Assembly: GCA_950295325.1 (NCBI GenBank)
Contig: OX485807.1
Span: forward strand, 15,341,001-15,405,000
Origin: Polytrichum commune
Taxonomy: Eukaryota; Streptophyta; Polytrichopsida; Polytrichales; Polytrichaceae
DNA: 64,000 bases
Reading direction: 5' to 3'
Below are positions 1 to 13,230 of the stretch, in pieces. The notes beneath the pieces were generated by a model. It saw only the letters and a program-made list of their open reading frames with translations. It did not search any database and had not been told where the DNA came from. The translations under genes were made by a program, and so were the position numbers. Position 1 is the first letter of the stretch; the number at the start of each line of letters is the position of its first letter.

Positions 1-458
1 AGGCACAGATTCACAACAACAACAAAACTAAAGAGAACCATTCAATTCATGATTCTCAAATTCGGAAGCTGTAATGATTTTTTGCATCGAAGACTCAGTA
101 ATTGATGTGGTTGGGTGTGTGGTTGTTGCAGGTCCCAGCTTTTATTGCAAGAGAACATGAATTTCGCTTTCTTGCGGTGTGCACGCAATGCTCTATCACC
201 TTTATCAATACTTTGCTAATATGACACAGGGTTAACCTTTTGAGAGCGACCTTCGCTTTAACTTAATCCTTTAAGGTTACCTTACTGTTATTTTTATCTG
301 ATTGATGTCAAAAGTGACTCCATCTAAAATGAAATAATCTTTCAATTATATTCTTCCAATTAGGCTGATACATGTATGAAAAGGAAATATTGGGAGATTC
401 AGGCTTGTACAAATAACCCACATTTAAATACATACCTGCATGTGTTTTGTTTGCCACT

Positions 459-529
<71 letters not shown>

Positions 530-886
530 TTTTCACTTCCTCTTTGCAATAGGTTCTGTAAAATAGTTTCAATCCCATAATCCAATTGAAAATTGACTTC
601 AATACTTGTTTGGGGCTTGTACAAACTGTCACGTAGCTCAAAACCTTTAAGGGTGAATTTAAAGCCAAGGAAGACTCCATATTGGAAGAATCACGAAGCC
701 AGAAAACCACATATTTTTAGATCATCTCAGTGTAATTCACATGAACTAACAAGATTCAAGGTATCATCATCTTGACAACTTGTCTTAAGAGCCCAGGAAT
801 TGGAATTAGAGAAACATTTCTCTAATATTGAACTTTTGCTCATGTTTACTTGTCTGCAACTCTGGTGTTTGCTTTGACTGCCACAG
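1..886 (+). other. Probable introns/upstream exons of the left-edge gene
   Basis: No reading frame here is convincing. It is most likely intron sequence of the gene whose last exons follow, with one possible short exon at about 132-176. A (TC)n-(TA)n microsatellite lies at 461-526. Confidence 0.35.
461..526. repeat. (TC)n-(TA)n compound microsatellite
   Basis: About 17 TC dinucleotides run directly into about 16 TA dinucleotides. Translations across it give only Arg-Glu or Tyr-Ile repeats, so the open frames there are artefacts. Confidence 0.95.
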
Positions 887-2338
887 GTCACCCCAGAAGG
901 GAAAGATGGCCATCCATTCCCTCAGCAAGCAGTGAGTCTTTCAACCCTAGAAGCATGGATACATATTTCTTCAGGTGGTGACCTACTGATACTTTTGGAG
1001 GTTCCAACAAGACTATGCAAAATGCAAGTTGATGTGGCAAGAATAATAGTTTGTTGTTGATGTGTGACAAAATCAGGTGGTGTGCGCAAGATACAGTGAT
1101 GAAGAATATCGCCGCATACGATGTCAAGGTAACAAATGCAACTTAAACTAATCAAATTTGTGCGTCTTTCTACCCATTCATCACAAACTTAGAGAGGCAA
1201 AACTCTTATAGAAAACAAATAAACTTTTGACATAGCAGCATAAATTTCAATTCATGTCATGATCATGTCATGATCATTACATTATTTTTATCTATTATGT
1301 GCCACATTATACTACTACAAAGCAAAACAGTACACATATTAGTACATACATTATTAGATAGATACATTAGACACCACTAGGTATATTTAAACATAATAAT
1401 TACTTTATATGCCACCCTTTGGAATTTTGCAACGTTCACCTTCCTCGTGTCCTGTGGTGATCCTCTGTTTTTTGCATCCCCTTGAATTCATCTAATTTGA
1501 CAATGGTATTGCCAGGGAGTGATGAGGAGTATCATCGGCAGTACGGGAGACACAATATTGAGCAGATATGGCGAGACGATATATATCCATGCCGTGTCTA
1601 CCTCCGCCACTGGTACATACATCCATTCATACTCTCTACCATCTCCACTTTAAAATGTGCACAATAGCGTTACCTTAGGGTGCTGTCTAATTCGACACAA
1701 AATAGTTCTTTTTTAGAAGAGAGTTTCCACGTGGCATTTTCACATTGGTCACAACCTTGAATCCCCTTCGACACTCAAATTGTTGAATTAGACATCACTC
1801 TACGGTATCCTTCAACTCAGTGGGACATTTTCATCAGGAGTTGGTCCCCTATGATATGTTATTGGTTGTTTTGCTTCACAATCAATGATTTATTTCTGCT
1901 TGTGGTGCATTCTCTGAGGTAGTGCTTGAATTCGGATGAAGAGCAACCTATTTCATGAGGGTCGTTGAGGGCCAAACTTCTTTCAGCACCTCTTGATTGC
2001 ATGCCAAAAATGAATTGATGTAGATTGTTCTTCGTTTAAATCTCCACAGCACCTCCAAGCATACACCAAAAACTTATTGAACATGGGAAGTGTTGTATAT
2101 GCAAAACAAGCAACTCCTGACCAAAAGTCATGTTGAACTGGAGGATAACCCTAATGGTTGTTTGTGCAGTGTGTTAGCAGCCAAGAAGCTAGGCTTGGAT
2201 GAATACAATAGCTTCTTGGACCACACATACTTAGGGGATCGCACGACAACAATTCGACAACATCTTGAATCAGGACTAGGTGTGGGTGTGATGGAGGAGC
2301 TCCCTCCCATAGCCTTGCAGGAGAGATATGGAGGTTGA
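887..2338 (+). CDS. 3' exons of an unrecognised plant protein (partial)
   Basis: Four exons join in phase: 887-931, 1077-1128, 1516-1612 and 2170-2338 (stop TGA). They give a 120-residue C-terminal part. The joined product contains the acidic-aromatic pieces ARYSDEEYRRIR, SDEEYHRQYGRHNIEQIWRD and YLRHCVLAAKKLG, then FLDHTYLGDRTTTIRQHLE, ending QERYGG. Every junction has AG before and GT after; the codon TG|T for Cys is split cleanly across the last intron, which supports the model. The region is Trp/Tyr/His-rich and conserved in style, with no membrane segment. A further exon may lie near 132-176 (reading VPAFIAREHEFRF), but its donor is weak. The start and most of the N-terminus lie beyond the left edge. 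I do not recognise the family and assign no function. The gene converges on the USP gene that ends at 3641. Confidence 0.6.
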
Positions 2339-3640
2339 GTTGGTTTGTCGAGATTGACGTTTCTTGTTATACTAAAAGGTTGATGCCAAATTGTACTAAA
2401 AGATGCCATTTTTGCTCCTACAACATAGTTAATAAATGAAGCACAGCATTTCTATAGAATGCCCCATTTACAAGTCCACTAGAGGTTTGTTTGCTCTTTC
2501 ATATTGTAGCGCAAGGTGACCTCAAGTCTTTCTACCAACTTACCAGTCTCTCAGATACATTGGGTTATTTTCCAGTGCACTTTGTCACTCCATCTATGAA
2601 TTAGCATCTATGACTCCACCTTGATACCTATACTTCTAGTTCCATTGGCCTTTCGGCTACTTGGACTTCAAATAATTTCATTCATTTTATACTATCATAT
2701 GGACAATGACCACATTGTATAACAATTTCAGCCCGTTTAGGGTCGCTCTTCTTAATCGAATACCCATATTAGAGTGGTATATGGTTATGTTTGTGGTTAT
2801 GGACATACTCCAAAAAGATGTGTCACAATGAGATTTTGATTGCTCAAAATTAGATACCATTCTAGGTTCAACAATTAACACAATTGGGAAAGAATATGTG
2901 ATCACTTGAGTAGAAAGGGAAGCTTTCATCTGCATACACCACCTCCTAGAAGTTCTGCACCTCAATTGCTAACTGCATAAGAAGGTGCCCAATCCAATGC
3001 AACATCCAAATTGTCTGTAACCCACATGCCTTCAGGTTTTAAAATTCAAGTATCCTCAATTGCAACAAACCTCTTCAAACGTAAAGTGTTGCATGCATGC
3101 ACCATTTAGCCAGTATCAATCAAACAGAATGATTCATGATATTGAATAGGTAAAAGAAATCATTTAACTAGAAAACCTGAACATTTAGACATCCTGACAT
3201 CAAGGATTTCAAAATAGAACATTCACACAAGAAACTTCTGCATGTTTGTTTGCGTGGGAGATGTAGGTTGATTGTCATTGTAAGGCAAGATCTCATTATA
3301 TGGTTGAGACAAAAGTGGATTATTCACTTCAACCTCAATTTATATGAACATGATCTGGCCACTGCTCTTACAAGTAGAAATGATTGCCAATGAAGGCCAT
3401 TATACAAAAGGGGATTACCCCTCCTCCAATTTCATAGTTCACCTCAACTTCCTAATCAATTTTGAATACAGGGGAAATAAACCTGCTAACAATTTCATTT
3501 AGGTCTGCCCTAATCTCTGCATTCCAGCAAGTGGAGAAAATTGGTTCTGATAGCATCAGATAAGTATACAAAGGTTGAAGCCATCCTGAAAAATGGCTGA
3601 AAAGCTGGAATGCCAAGTATACATCATCATGCTATTATAC
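2339..3640. other. Intergenic spacer between convergent genes
   Basis: This is the 3' flank of the left-edge gene and of the USP gene, and presumably contains both 3' UTRs. I see no gene, long repeat or transposon end in it. Confidence 0.5.
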
Positions 3641-6600
3641 TCAGCATATCGAGTGTTCTACTGACTGACTATTCGGTGTTTCGGTATTGAGAGCTTCATG
3701 CACGTAGAAGAACATGTAAGCTTCCCTCACATTGTTGAACACTGAATCTGGTGACACCTGCAAAATATACATGTACATGTCAACAAATTTGGACCTTGTT
3801 TGTCAAAAGAAACCACATGAAGGGGCCTATACTGAAGAGCAAATATGCAACAGGAAGAAGCAGATCAGTACTTTGTTGAAGGCATACATCAAACCCCATT
3901 TCACTCATAAAAAGACATGTCACGGTATTCTTTGTGTTATAAGAAGCTCACATCCATGACATGCGAGTCATCACACCTAAGCCACCTCTCATCCTTGGCA
4001 TCAAGAATGTCTGTTGTAAAGTGTCCACCTGACGCATGGTGTCCCAAATGGTTTACCACACCATAAAGTCTGTAGCGGGTACTGATATTCTTGTCTGTCA
4101 AATCGCTTGAAGACGGATCTTGTGATTCAAGTTCAAAACTTGAAGCCAACCCTTGCCTCGAATCCATATCAGTGGCCGTCATACGTCCTGGAACCACTTG
4201 GTCTTGAGCACCACTTGTTGATGCCCCTGACTCCACTCTGTCAGAAGATTCTGGTTCTAGAGTGGTGGTAGGGCTCCAAAACTTCTTTTTGTCCAGCGCA
4301 CACCATGGTCCTGAAGAAACAATGTGTAATATAAAATATGAGAATAACAATCTAGACTTGGTATTACATTTGCAAATCAACACATGTGGACTATCTGCAC
4401 ATCATCTCCTTGCCTACTGGAGAATCCTACTTTAGAGTTGCAAAGACCATGTTGTCTTTACAGATGCCAACAGTGAATTAAACCAAATTCCCCAAAATAT
4501 GTGTCAGTACTAGGACAAGAAGAAAGACAAGACCAGAGGTTAGGAGAAGCAGGGTGGACAAGCAAGTGAAGTGGCAAGTACCAATATCGAGATGGGGAGT
4601 AAATTTCACAGGTGCAGGAATTTTGGTGCACGGAACATCATGATCCATGTGTAACCGCTTGAGCTGAAGCACCAGAATGTGGGGCAGCTTAAGAATAGTA
4701 GCTTGTGCCTTGGCATCATTACCTCCACAATTCTCACATTTCCGGGACATGGTTGTCTCCTGCAATTTAAGGTGTGATTATTAGGAAAGAATGACAATCA
4801 CAGAAAATATGGATTTGATCTTCCCTATACAGAGTAGAAGCAGAGAGTTCTGTAATACAATCCACCCATTTGATTGCCTCAGTGCCGCTTATGATATTAC
4901 AAGCAATCTTATACCAGAATCAGTCACACTTCATCAGAATGGATACCTGAAAATATAAATTGAGGAGGGATTCCAGGCTGCAGTTCTTTGACCGCTCTAT
5001 CCTGCAAGATATAACCACACCAACAGACTCAACACCAAGCTGACACTGGATAATGGCCCAGGTGATAATAACTTGGATGTGCTAACTGGACCCGATACTA
5101 AGCTCTATTGTTACCAACTCATCCCTCACTTGTTCTGAAGAACTCTCCAAAACCAGGAGAACCAGAAAATTTGCCTTGAGGCAGATAAATATACAGCATC
5201 AGAATGCACATGCAATTTGTTGAGATTTACTGAAAAGAGCAACTACCTCTCATCCTCAGGTAAAGCCAGGGAGAAGTCACGATATGTTTCCTCCACAGAT
5301 GAAACATTCCCACACTCAGAGCAGGTCAGACTGTTTCTGACAGAACAGCTGCACAATCCAATCAAAGATCCAACTTAGGCAACGACTAGGTACACAATTC
5401 ATGTCTCAATAGAAACTCATTTTTCAAAGGGAGTATTGAGGCCACCTTGGGGCCACCCTGACATAAAACACACACACATCCAATTCACAGCAACTAGTCC
5501 ATTTGTTGAAGGAGACACCAACCTGAAATTTAGTGTGGTTGGACACACAGTTTCTAGTTTTGGCTGGTCAGCTTGATTGCTAAATTGCCTTCTTAGTAAA
5601 GCTGATACATCTTCTTGTACTTGATCAATCAAGCTGCAGAAAAATTCATGTGCATCCTGCATACACATACAATTTTAGGGTTATTCTTCAGACATGTAAG
5701 TTGCATCAACAAGCTTCAATTTGGTAGTAAAATGGATACATAGGCTCTCTTTCATATACAGGCTGGACCTTCCTTAGCATTACACCATATCATTAAAATC
5801 TGAAGATCAAAATTGTATGATGCACATATGGAAGGAGGAGATTATAACACCTGCTGAATGCATCCCAAGAAACTTGACTGCTGCTTTGCAAATGCCCATT
5901 TCAGAACACTGGGATTCACAGTTTCATATCTGCCTGCTCGCTTCAAGTCTCGGAAAACATGAAGCAAGGCTACATACACAGTTTCAGTGGTCAGAGTTGA
6001 CAATGACCCCAGGTCCTGCAAACAGAAAAGCACAAGATCCAATCAGAGGTGCATCTGAGCTGGATAATACTTTTCACATTCTCCTCAGTATACAAAGGCA
6101 TCACCCAAAGTGGAAAACCATGTGGATTGATTCCTGAATAAGATCCAGAAGTAGGTCACAACAAAAACATGATAATATGACTTGACAAGTTGACTACACA
6201 TTGACATGACATAAGCAACAATTCACAGTATTATGAGCTCCTGTGCACACTGAAAAAAAACACTACCTTGGACAGTTCTGCCTCCTGCTTCACAAAATCA
6301 TCAGAGAGACGCTCCATTGCCAAAACAAAGCTGGGCAAGCTGTAAAGAATCTGGATGACAACATTCATGTAGCAGGTATTGCCCAGATTCATAAGCCTGT
6401 AATACCCAACAACAGAAAACATTGTTAGTCTTTTTAATTATACATGATGCAAAATATGCATTCAGTGAGGATTGTATTAAGTGCTCCATATCACAGATAG
6501 TTTCCAAACGGTTGCATAGCAAACACATACATTAGCGAACTAAATGTTGAGCTGAAGGACACTCACCCATGCAGCCTCTCTGGGCTCTTTGAAATGAAAG

Positions 6601-8604
6601 TCAAGGGTTGTACTTCAGGTTCCAGCTCCTGACATTCTGTCTCTATAGTTTTCTCTAAAGGATCCGAGTCCATGAAAAGTAAATCTGTAGGCGTTGTAAC
6701 CTCAAAGTTTGTCATCACTGAAGACATCAAGCCACAAGAGTCTCTGCAACCAATTGCACAAAATAACTCAGTGAATCTTCATCCAAGCAAAAGCTTCAAA
6801 ATGACATAGAACTCATCCTAGCTATTCAGGAGGATGTCAACATCTATATGCTAATTGGTATATCATTGGGAAACCTCAACAAGTGGACTGAGGTGAACAA
6901 ATGAACTCGAGTGGGGAGTGGATAAGAGTGAACAATTTAATATGCCATAGGTCCCCCAGCAGCCTAGGCCATGAGCAAAAATCTACAACTACATTGACAC
7001 ACATGAACACACCTAATTTGCAGAAAGGTACCCAGACACATTGTCCCCTATCGACACTGTAACTATAAAAACATAACTGTGGTGAAATGGACAGGTGAAC
7101 CATAGCAGAAAATTTCATGGTCTTTTCAAAGTTCAAAGCACCTCTCAGTCATGCACGACTGCAAGAGCAAATGTGAGAAGAAACCCAAATAACTGACTAG
7201 GTATCCTGCTTATCTTGTGAGCATTGCTTAATGTACCTGTGATGACAAACTTCATTTTTGGTTGGCGAGGGTGTCATCAGTTGCCTCTTTGCAGCAGGCT
7301 TAGTAATGTCAGCCTGTGATGGCATCCTCAAAGTGCGTCGAAAAGACTCTGGAGAAAAGACTTCTGCAGTAACATTGGGACTGGTGGGTTCCACAGCAGG
7401 TGGACTTCCTTCAGTCTTTTGCCTCTTTGTGTAGACACGTACTCCATCCTTCTTCAAACTTTTGACTGGGCTGCTCGTAAAATCAGGATAATTCTTTTCT
7501 AATTGCGCAGGAGCATTCAAAACCGAGAGAGGCACTCTAGACTCAGCCTGATCTGAAGGTCTTTTCTTGATGTCAACATTTCCCATTCCATCTGAAGGGC
7601 TGCGCTTGGCTCCCTGATCAGCACTTGTTTTTGTTGATGGTGGTGTTTTCTTTCCAGATTGAGGGGTCTTTGAGGCAGCTTAGGAGGGACATTGCACATT
7701 ATAGACAGGATTAGAACACATACGGATGCCAAAACTGAGGAAGTGCATTAGAAAACAAGCCTCAATTTGAGTAAACTCCAAAATATCATAAACCCAACAC
7801 ACCATTCGAACCGCTTCAACGGTAAAATAGAAATAGAAAAACAGACAAGCAACAATTCGACTAAACTCCAAATCACCGTAAACCCCAATACATCATGTCA
7901 ACCTCTTCAATGGTAAAATAGACATAGAAATAGAAATGTCAGAATTGCAACGTGTAGCCCAAGAACAACAAAGACGACATACACTCAGCTAGCATTGGCA
8001 AAAAGACATTTGTGAAAACTGCTCACATGGAGGAGTCTTCTTCTCGGTCTTCTTCTCGGCTTGTTTCTTGTGTAGAGCAGCCAAAACTATTTGACGACCT
8101 CGTCCTGCGAGATTCAGATGTTTAGACCCAAACGGTAACTTCAGTCCGTTAAGGTAGTACAATTACTATCCAGAACTAAATAAAATGCAGGCCCAAGATC
8201 AAACATAGGAAGGCCTATCTTCGCTTAAAATACATGGATGAAAGAGGTTCAGTGGCCGCTTGAAGGACATAAACGTATTACTTAGAACACCCACAGAAAT
8301 ATCACCTGAGGTGTTCCTTGTGTGGTTAAGAACCTCCTGGATAGATCTTTCAATCTTTGGACATGATTTCTTCGGCGTTACCTCCCTCTCTCCCACCACT
8401 GCGAGTCAAAGGCGGCATCACACAACAACAATCTTAAGTAATCGATAAACAGGAGACATTTTTTCAACAAAGTCGGTGAAAATGTTGCACTCAGCTGAGT
8501 TATGTGCAGAGGCAACAAATAACCGTACCTGTGTTAGGATCCTGATTCTGCCTTCCAGAGGCTAAAGTTCGCCTCTGCTGCATGTTGATCACGTCGGCAC
8601 TCAT
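3641..8604 (-). CDS. Ubiquitin carboxyl-terminal hydrolase, USP37-like
   Basis: A cysteine protease that removes ubiquitin from substrates, probably nuclear/cytosolic. Thirteen exons (minus strand: 8604-8529, 8398-8306, 8104-8027, 7678-7237, 6743-6567, 6396-6267, 6015-5851, 5656-5523, 5348-5247, 5001-4947, 4759-4582, 4310-3952, 3757-3641) total 2106 nt in unbroken frame, 701 aa from the ATG at 8604. The Cys box GLMNLGNTCYMN puts the nucleophile at C297; QQDAHEFF is at 386-393; the His box ASGGHFTTDI has H640, followed by WLRCDDS (D657/D658). Two CxxC pairs (C441/C444, C492/C495) resemble the zinc-binding insertion of USPs. The first ~285 residues are Lys/Ser-rich and probably disordered. The central and C-terminal segments (CENCGG, LILHLKR-like, RYRLYGVVNHLG, AYMFFYVHEAL) resemble animal USP37/26/29 most. 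Catalytic residues are intact. The subfamily is inferred from memory, not from a search. Confidence 0.9.
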
Positions 8605-9074
8605 CTTTCCTCTTTAGCTCAACTCAAATTCTGTCAGAATGTTGCTTGGTGGAAGCAGCACCAGGAGACCGTTAGCCCTTGGACCGCCGAGCCTCTCTAC
8701 TAGTTGCAAGCCATATAAGATATCTTGCAAGAATAAAATATATTAAAAATCACTTGCGTCCGACTTCAAGCGCCTCGCATTCCTCTCTTGTTAAGCAAGT
8801 GCGCACCGGGGCAAACTCCAGAGGCTATTGCAACATGTGCAAATTTGACAACACCGTTGGAGCCTCAATAGTCTCACAATTACTGTACTGTACTGTACAG
8901 TCTCTCCTCTGTCTCTATAAAACAGACTCGACAGCTCCTACACCGCGACACAATCCTCTCTATAAAAATCTGAGTAACTAAATTCTTCACTACGGGAGAG
9001 GCTACTCCAACATGTGCAAAATTCTCGCTCTCGCTCTCTCCAGATCCTTCCACCCAAGCTGTACGAAAAACAGA

Positions 9075-9354
9075 GTGATCAAAAGAGCTCGTGGACTGGA
9101 TCGTTCTCGCTAGGCAGCCCGCCAAAATGAATGTTGAAAGATTCTTGAGCAGCGGAACAAGTTCGAGAACACTACAGCTGCATCCAATGAAGCAATCCGC
9201 AACACAAAACTGCAAAGTGATCAACAGAGCTCGTTAGACTAGATCGTTCTCCCTCGACACATAACTGAAACGAACGAGGAAAGACTCTTTAGCAACGGGA
9301 GGAGTTTCACAACACTACGGCTGCATCCAGAGAAGCAATCTGCAAGACAATACT
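9075..9354. repeat. Tandem duplication, 142-bp period, upstream of USP
   Basis: Two diverged head-to-tail copies begin with GTGATCAA.AGAGCTCGT at 9075 and 9217. They share the internal blocks ACACTAC.GCTGCATCCA and GAAGCAATC.GCAA. The duplication lies 470-750 bp upstream of the USP start codon, in the likely promoter or 5' UTR. Confidence 0.85.
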
Positions 9355-9883
9355 GACCACGACGCCGCCACAAATGCAGCAGTGCGAAACCCCAGCGCTC
9401 TGCTTGTCCCCCTGTTCTAAGTTAGTAGGCCCGCCAGAGCGACGCAGGGGTTCCCGCGCCCGGCAGCCGGTGATCGGACAGCCACGTGGCGATTCTCGAG
9501 AAGGTTTGGTGTGCCAGCTAGGTTGTTCGGTGGTCCATGTGGGATGAAAACCGGTTGTGGCCAGTGGGGAGGGAGGGGGAGCCGGTGTCAGGTTTAAAGA
9601 CCGTTCCCGCCACTGCGTGGCGGAGGTCCTAGGGCATTGCCGTTCGCATTCATTGCGCTCTCTCTCTCTCTCGTTGGTGGTGGGCCCACGGTCGAGTTTT
9701 GGCGCCAATTGGAATAATGAATGTCCACGGTCTTCGATGACCGTGGAAACCGATAATGGGGAAGGCATATTCGGGGTGCAGTAATCAACTTCACCTCGTT
9801 GTCAACTTGTGATTGGTCAAGGGGGCCCTAAAACGGACACTTCAACAAGAATATGAAATAACACGCAATTAGTATGAGATGAT

Positions 9884-10258
9884 TACACTAAATAGTGTGT
9901 TTAGTGTCACCAATTCTATTTGTCTTGCTCAATACCAATCGTAAAATGTGTCACCATCACAAAATGTAACTAACTTTATTTGTCATTCTTTTTTAGGAAA
10001 AAATTGGGTACTTTAGAAATGGAATGTTGTAATTATTGTCACTTACTAAGTGGTTTTCCATCCAATTTTCAATCATCCACGACGTTACATCATTAAGTAA
10101 ATATTAGGATGTAATTATACCAATTTCATTTCAATAATTGGCAATTGGATGAACTAAAAGTAAGTTGAGGTGGTGTTACTTGTAAACTTACTTGTAAGAA
10201 GTGTCATTATAAAAGTCATCGTAATGAACGAAAATGTCACACTACGATATTTAGTGTG
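9884..10258 (+). mobile_element. MITE family 1, copy A
   Basis: About 375 bp bounded by short palindromic ends of the form ACACTAAATAnTGTGTTTAGTGT and CACACTAnnATATTTAGTGTG. The internal block GTCTTGCTCAATACCAAT is shared with copy C at 48.8 kb. It has no coding capacity, so it is a non-autonomous DNA element. Confidence 0.75.
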
Positions 10259-10584
10259 ATAAACCCAATCCAGGAATTGGATGTGTTCCTTACATTATTT
10301 TCATAGCTCATGTGAATACTTTATTCTTTATCGATGTGATGATATACTTAAAGCATGGGCTCGCACCTCATGACATTACTCAAGGTCCCTCAACTGTTAT
10401 GTGAGCCCAACATATCACTATGTAAGATTAGGGCAACAAAGAGCGAGGATGCTGAAATTTGCAACCAACCAAACTGAAAGATGAGTCTCCTTGTAGTGTA
10501 TTGCTCAAAAATAGAAAAGGAACAAAAATTTAATGTGAATAATGTTATCCTCACAAAGTTGCTTTATTACTTCTCCAAGCAACT

Positions 10585-10963
10585 CTCTTCATATTGTATT
10601 TTGTGTCAGTGTGGTGACTTTTCTAATGACACCTTCTTGTGAATATGTTTACAACTAATGTCATCCCAACTCACTTTTTGTTCAACTAAGAGTCAATTAT
10701 TAAAACAAAGTTTGGTGTATTTTGCATCCTTACATTTATGTAGTGAAATGTTGTCATGGATGAGTGAATCTTGGATGAAAAAATCACTTAGTTAAGTGAC
10801 ATTAATAGCAACATTGCAAATCTATGATGTTCACTTTTTTTACAAGGAATGACATATAATTTTATGTTTACATTTTGTGTTGGTGAAACTATATGGGTGG
10901 TTTATAATTAGCATTGAGCAAGACACATAGAATCAGTGACACCACATGCAATATTTAGTGCAT
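10585..10963 (-). mobile_element. MITE family 1, copy B (inverted)
   Basis: Read on the minus strand this matches copy A along nearly its whole length: the terminal AATATT.AGTGC motif, GTCTTGCTCAATGC, GTCATTCCTTGTAAAAA, and the later GAAGGTGTCATTAGAAAAGTCA block. Copies A and B are therefore inverted, about 330 bp apart, and could fold back on each other. Confidence 0.7.
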
Positions 10964-11852
10964 TGTGGTTGTGATTTTTCTAAGTTCCTAATATTTGTAC
11001 ATAATTCAAGTAGACCTCAATATTTGTGTGCTTGTATGATCTAAATAGTATTTAAATAATGCATATGACGACACTACACATGGTGAATGTACCTTTGGAA
11101 AGGTTTACATATGTTAGTGACAAGTTGTTATTTATCATGGATAGGGGAATGCCCATATTGGAGTGCAATGTAGAATTTAAGGCCAATGCCCAAAACCACT
11201 ATGGGTAAAGACTTATCCAAAGAGCATAGAATTTGTGGTTTTATTGCCATGTTGACTATGTTCATATTAAAGGTGAGTGAGTAGGATGGCATAATATATC
11301 CACCACCTTCTCTACACGATTTGATGCAAGAGAGAGATTGTTCAAAAAGAAACATATATAATGTATGATTAGTAAACGTGATATTTATAAGTTTTATAAC
11401 TTCATACTAACCTTCCACAAATAGTGCACATGACATAAAATATCATAGACCATATCATAGGATCCAATTTGAGTGACTTGAGCATAACCTTACATGGAAC
11501 TGTTTTTGTTAGTGTGACTATTAACCTTTAAAGGACCATGTGCATAGCAAAGTTAAATTCAAAACAATTTTTAGGTGTGCAATCGGAGATGCAAAAGTCG
11601 GTATTAGTTTATATATAAAAAATCAAAGCGTCCTCACAAATTGAGTGTAGTAGTGATTAGAGCATAGAATATAAGGATATAGGAAACAAGAATTGCCCGA
11701 GAACCCTTACCATATGGAAATATATACACTATCTACACAAATACGCACACAAGGTTATCTTCGTGAATAGGTTGTGTGTTTACCCATACAAATTAACTTG
11801 GATCAAAATCAAATCACAAAACCTATAACTTTGTGTTATTTATTTGTATACA

Positions 11853-11989
11853 CATAACATTATTCAAATCCATAAAAATGTTATGTGGGATTAACAATAT
11901 TCCACAAAAATATCCTTGAATATTTCCCACAATCCATGGAATACTGTCAAGTCCCACAAAACACTATCATGGATCTAAATAATGTTATG
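11853..11989 (+). mobile_element. Short MITE, family 3, copy 1
   Basis: A 137-bp element that begins CATAACATTATTCAAATCCA and ends with the imperfect reverse complement GGATCTAAATAATGTTATG. A second copy lies at 63603-63757. It is non-coding. Confidence 0.75.
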
Positions 11990-12499
11990 CATACCATTAC
12001 ACCACAACTTATGAAAGTTATGTGAGCCCGAGAGCATTATGGGTCGACCCACAAATATGTAGGCTAGATTGTACTATAGACAAGTTGACACTTGGATGTT
12101 GAGGAATGAACATTTGCCACAATACTTCGAGGCTCTAAGGCTCTAGTGGAGTTTATTTTTGGTAATTGAACTCATATTAGCTGCCATGTAATGTTCATGT
12201 AGCAATCACAAATTTCCTTTAAAAAAAATATTATATGTTTTTTATGGTGGGAGTACATATTAAAAATAGTGTGGAATGTCGATAACTTAGTAGCGTGAGG
12301 CAACCTAATTGCACACACTGTATCATGTGTATAGGTAATCTCCTGAGCTTGTTGCCTTGGTAACGCTCCTCTAAATCTACGAATTCACCTGATTTTCCGT
12401 GCCCTCCAGATCTCCATGGATTGTACAGCTTGCATCCCAAACCAGCAAGGACGAAATCAAGCCATAAACGAAGATAAAAGCTCACGTAAATAGCACTTC

Positions 12500-13230
12500 A
12501 CGTAGATCTATGAAGTCCTAGTGGTAGATACACACGAAGGTCGTTGGTCGGTGTTCAGAGGGGGAAAAGGAGTCGGCCTGCCGGTTTCGTCACGCCGGAG
12601 TAGGGCAGGGATCCGTATCAGCCCCAAGACCAAGATTTTGGGAATAGAATAAACAATTATGTAGATTTAGCACTACTCGAATGGTAGATTCAAGTGAAAC
12701 TACTTGGGTACAAGGCGGAGGGCATGGATTCTGCTAAGCTCAAGATGGATATTAGGCCTAGAACTAAGATTGGAGGAAAATGACTACTCTAATGTAGATC
12801 ACCAGAGAAAAAATGGTAGATTTGTGTAAAGCTGGGGCCGCAGTTATTGTAATGTTGGACTGGAGGAGTCGGTATCAAGCCCAGGACCAAGATAAACGGG
12901 CTTTATGATCTTGTACTTTATAGATTTTGGAATCCAGGAATGGTAGATTCGTGAAGCTGCTTGGCTTGTAAGGCGGGGCAACAAAGGGGACAAGGGCCGG
13001 GGGTTTTGTATTGCGGAAGTGGAGGGATCGCTATCAGGCCCTAAACGTAGATTATAGGACTGGAATAAAACAAAAGGTAGATCTCGAACCCCATGAGTGA
13101 TAGATTGGCGAAGCTGCTTGGATCGTAAGGAAGAAGGACCGCGGTTTTGTGTCGCGCGAGTGGAAGGGGATCACTATCAGGCCTGAAACCTAGATTGGAG
13201 GCCTGGAATCTACTTTTGAGGTAGAGTTTG
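12500..13230 (+). repeat. Degenerate ~150-bp minisatellite upstream of ceramide synthase
   Basis: About five diverged head-to-tail units share the order: (A)TGGTAGATTCG, GAAGCTGCTTGG, GTAAGGCGG, CGGTTTTGT, a CGGAGTGGAGGGATC-like block, CTATCAGGCCC, AAACCTAGATT, GGAATAGAATAAA. The most similar pair lies at about 12905-13060 and 13060-13210. The array stops about 100 bp before the start codon at 13329, so it occupies the proximal promoter or 5' UTR. Confidence 0.75.

Noticed and set aside
3937-4383. 148-codon single frame as a separate USP-like gene
   Set aside because: It is USP exon 12 read into both flanking introns. Splice sites at 4310 and 3952 join it to neighbouring exons in phase.
9307-9768. 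153-codon minus-strand open frame upstream of USP
   Set aside because: It overlaps the tandem duplication and a CT tract, with Arg/Glu/Pro low complexity. No splice or domain evidence.
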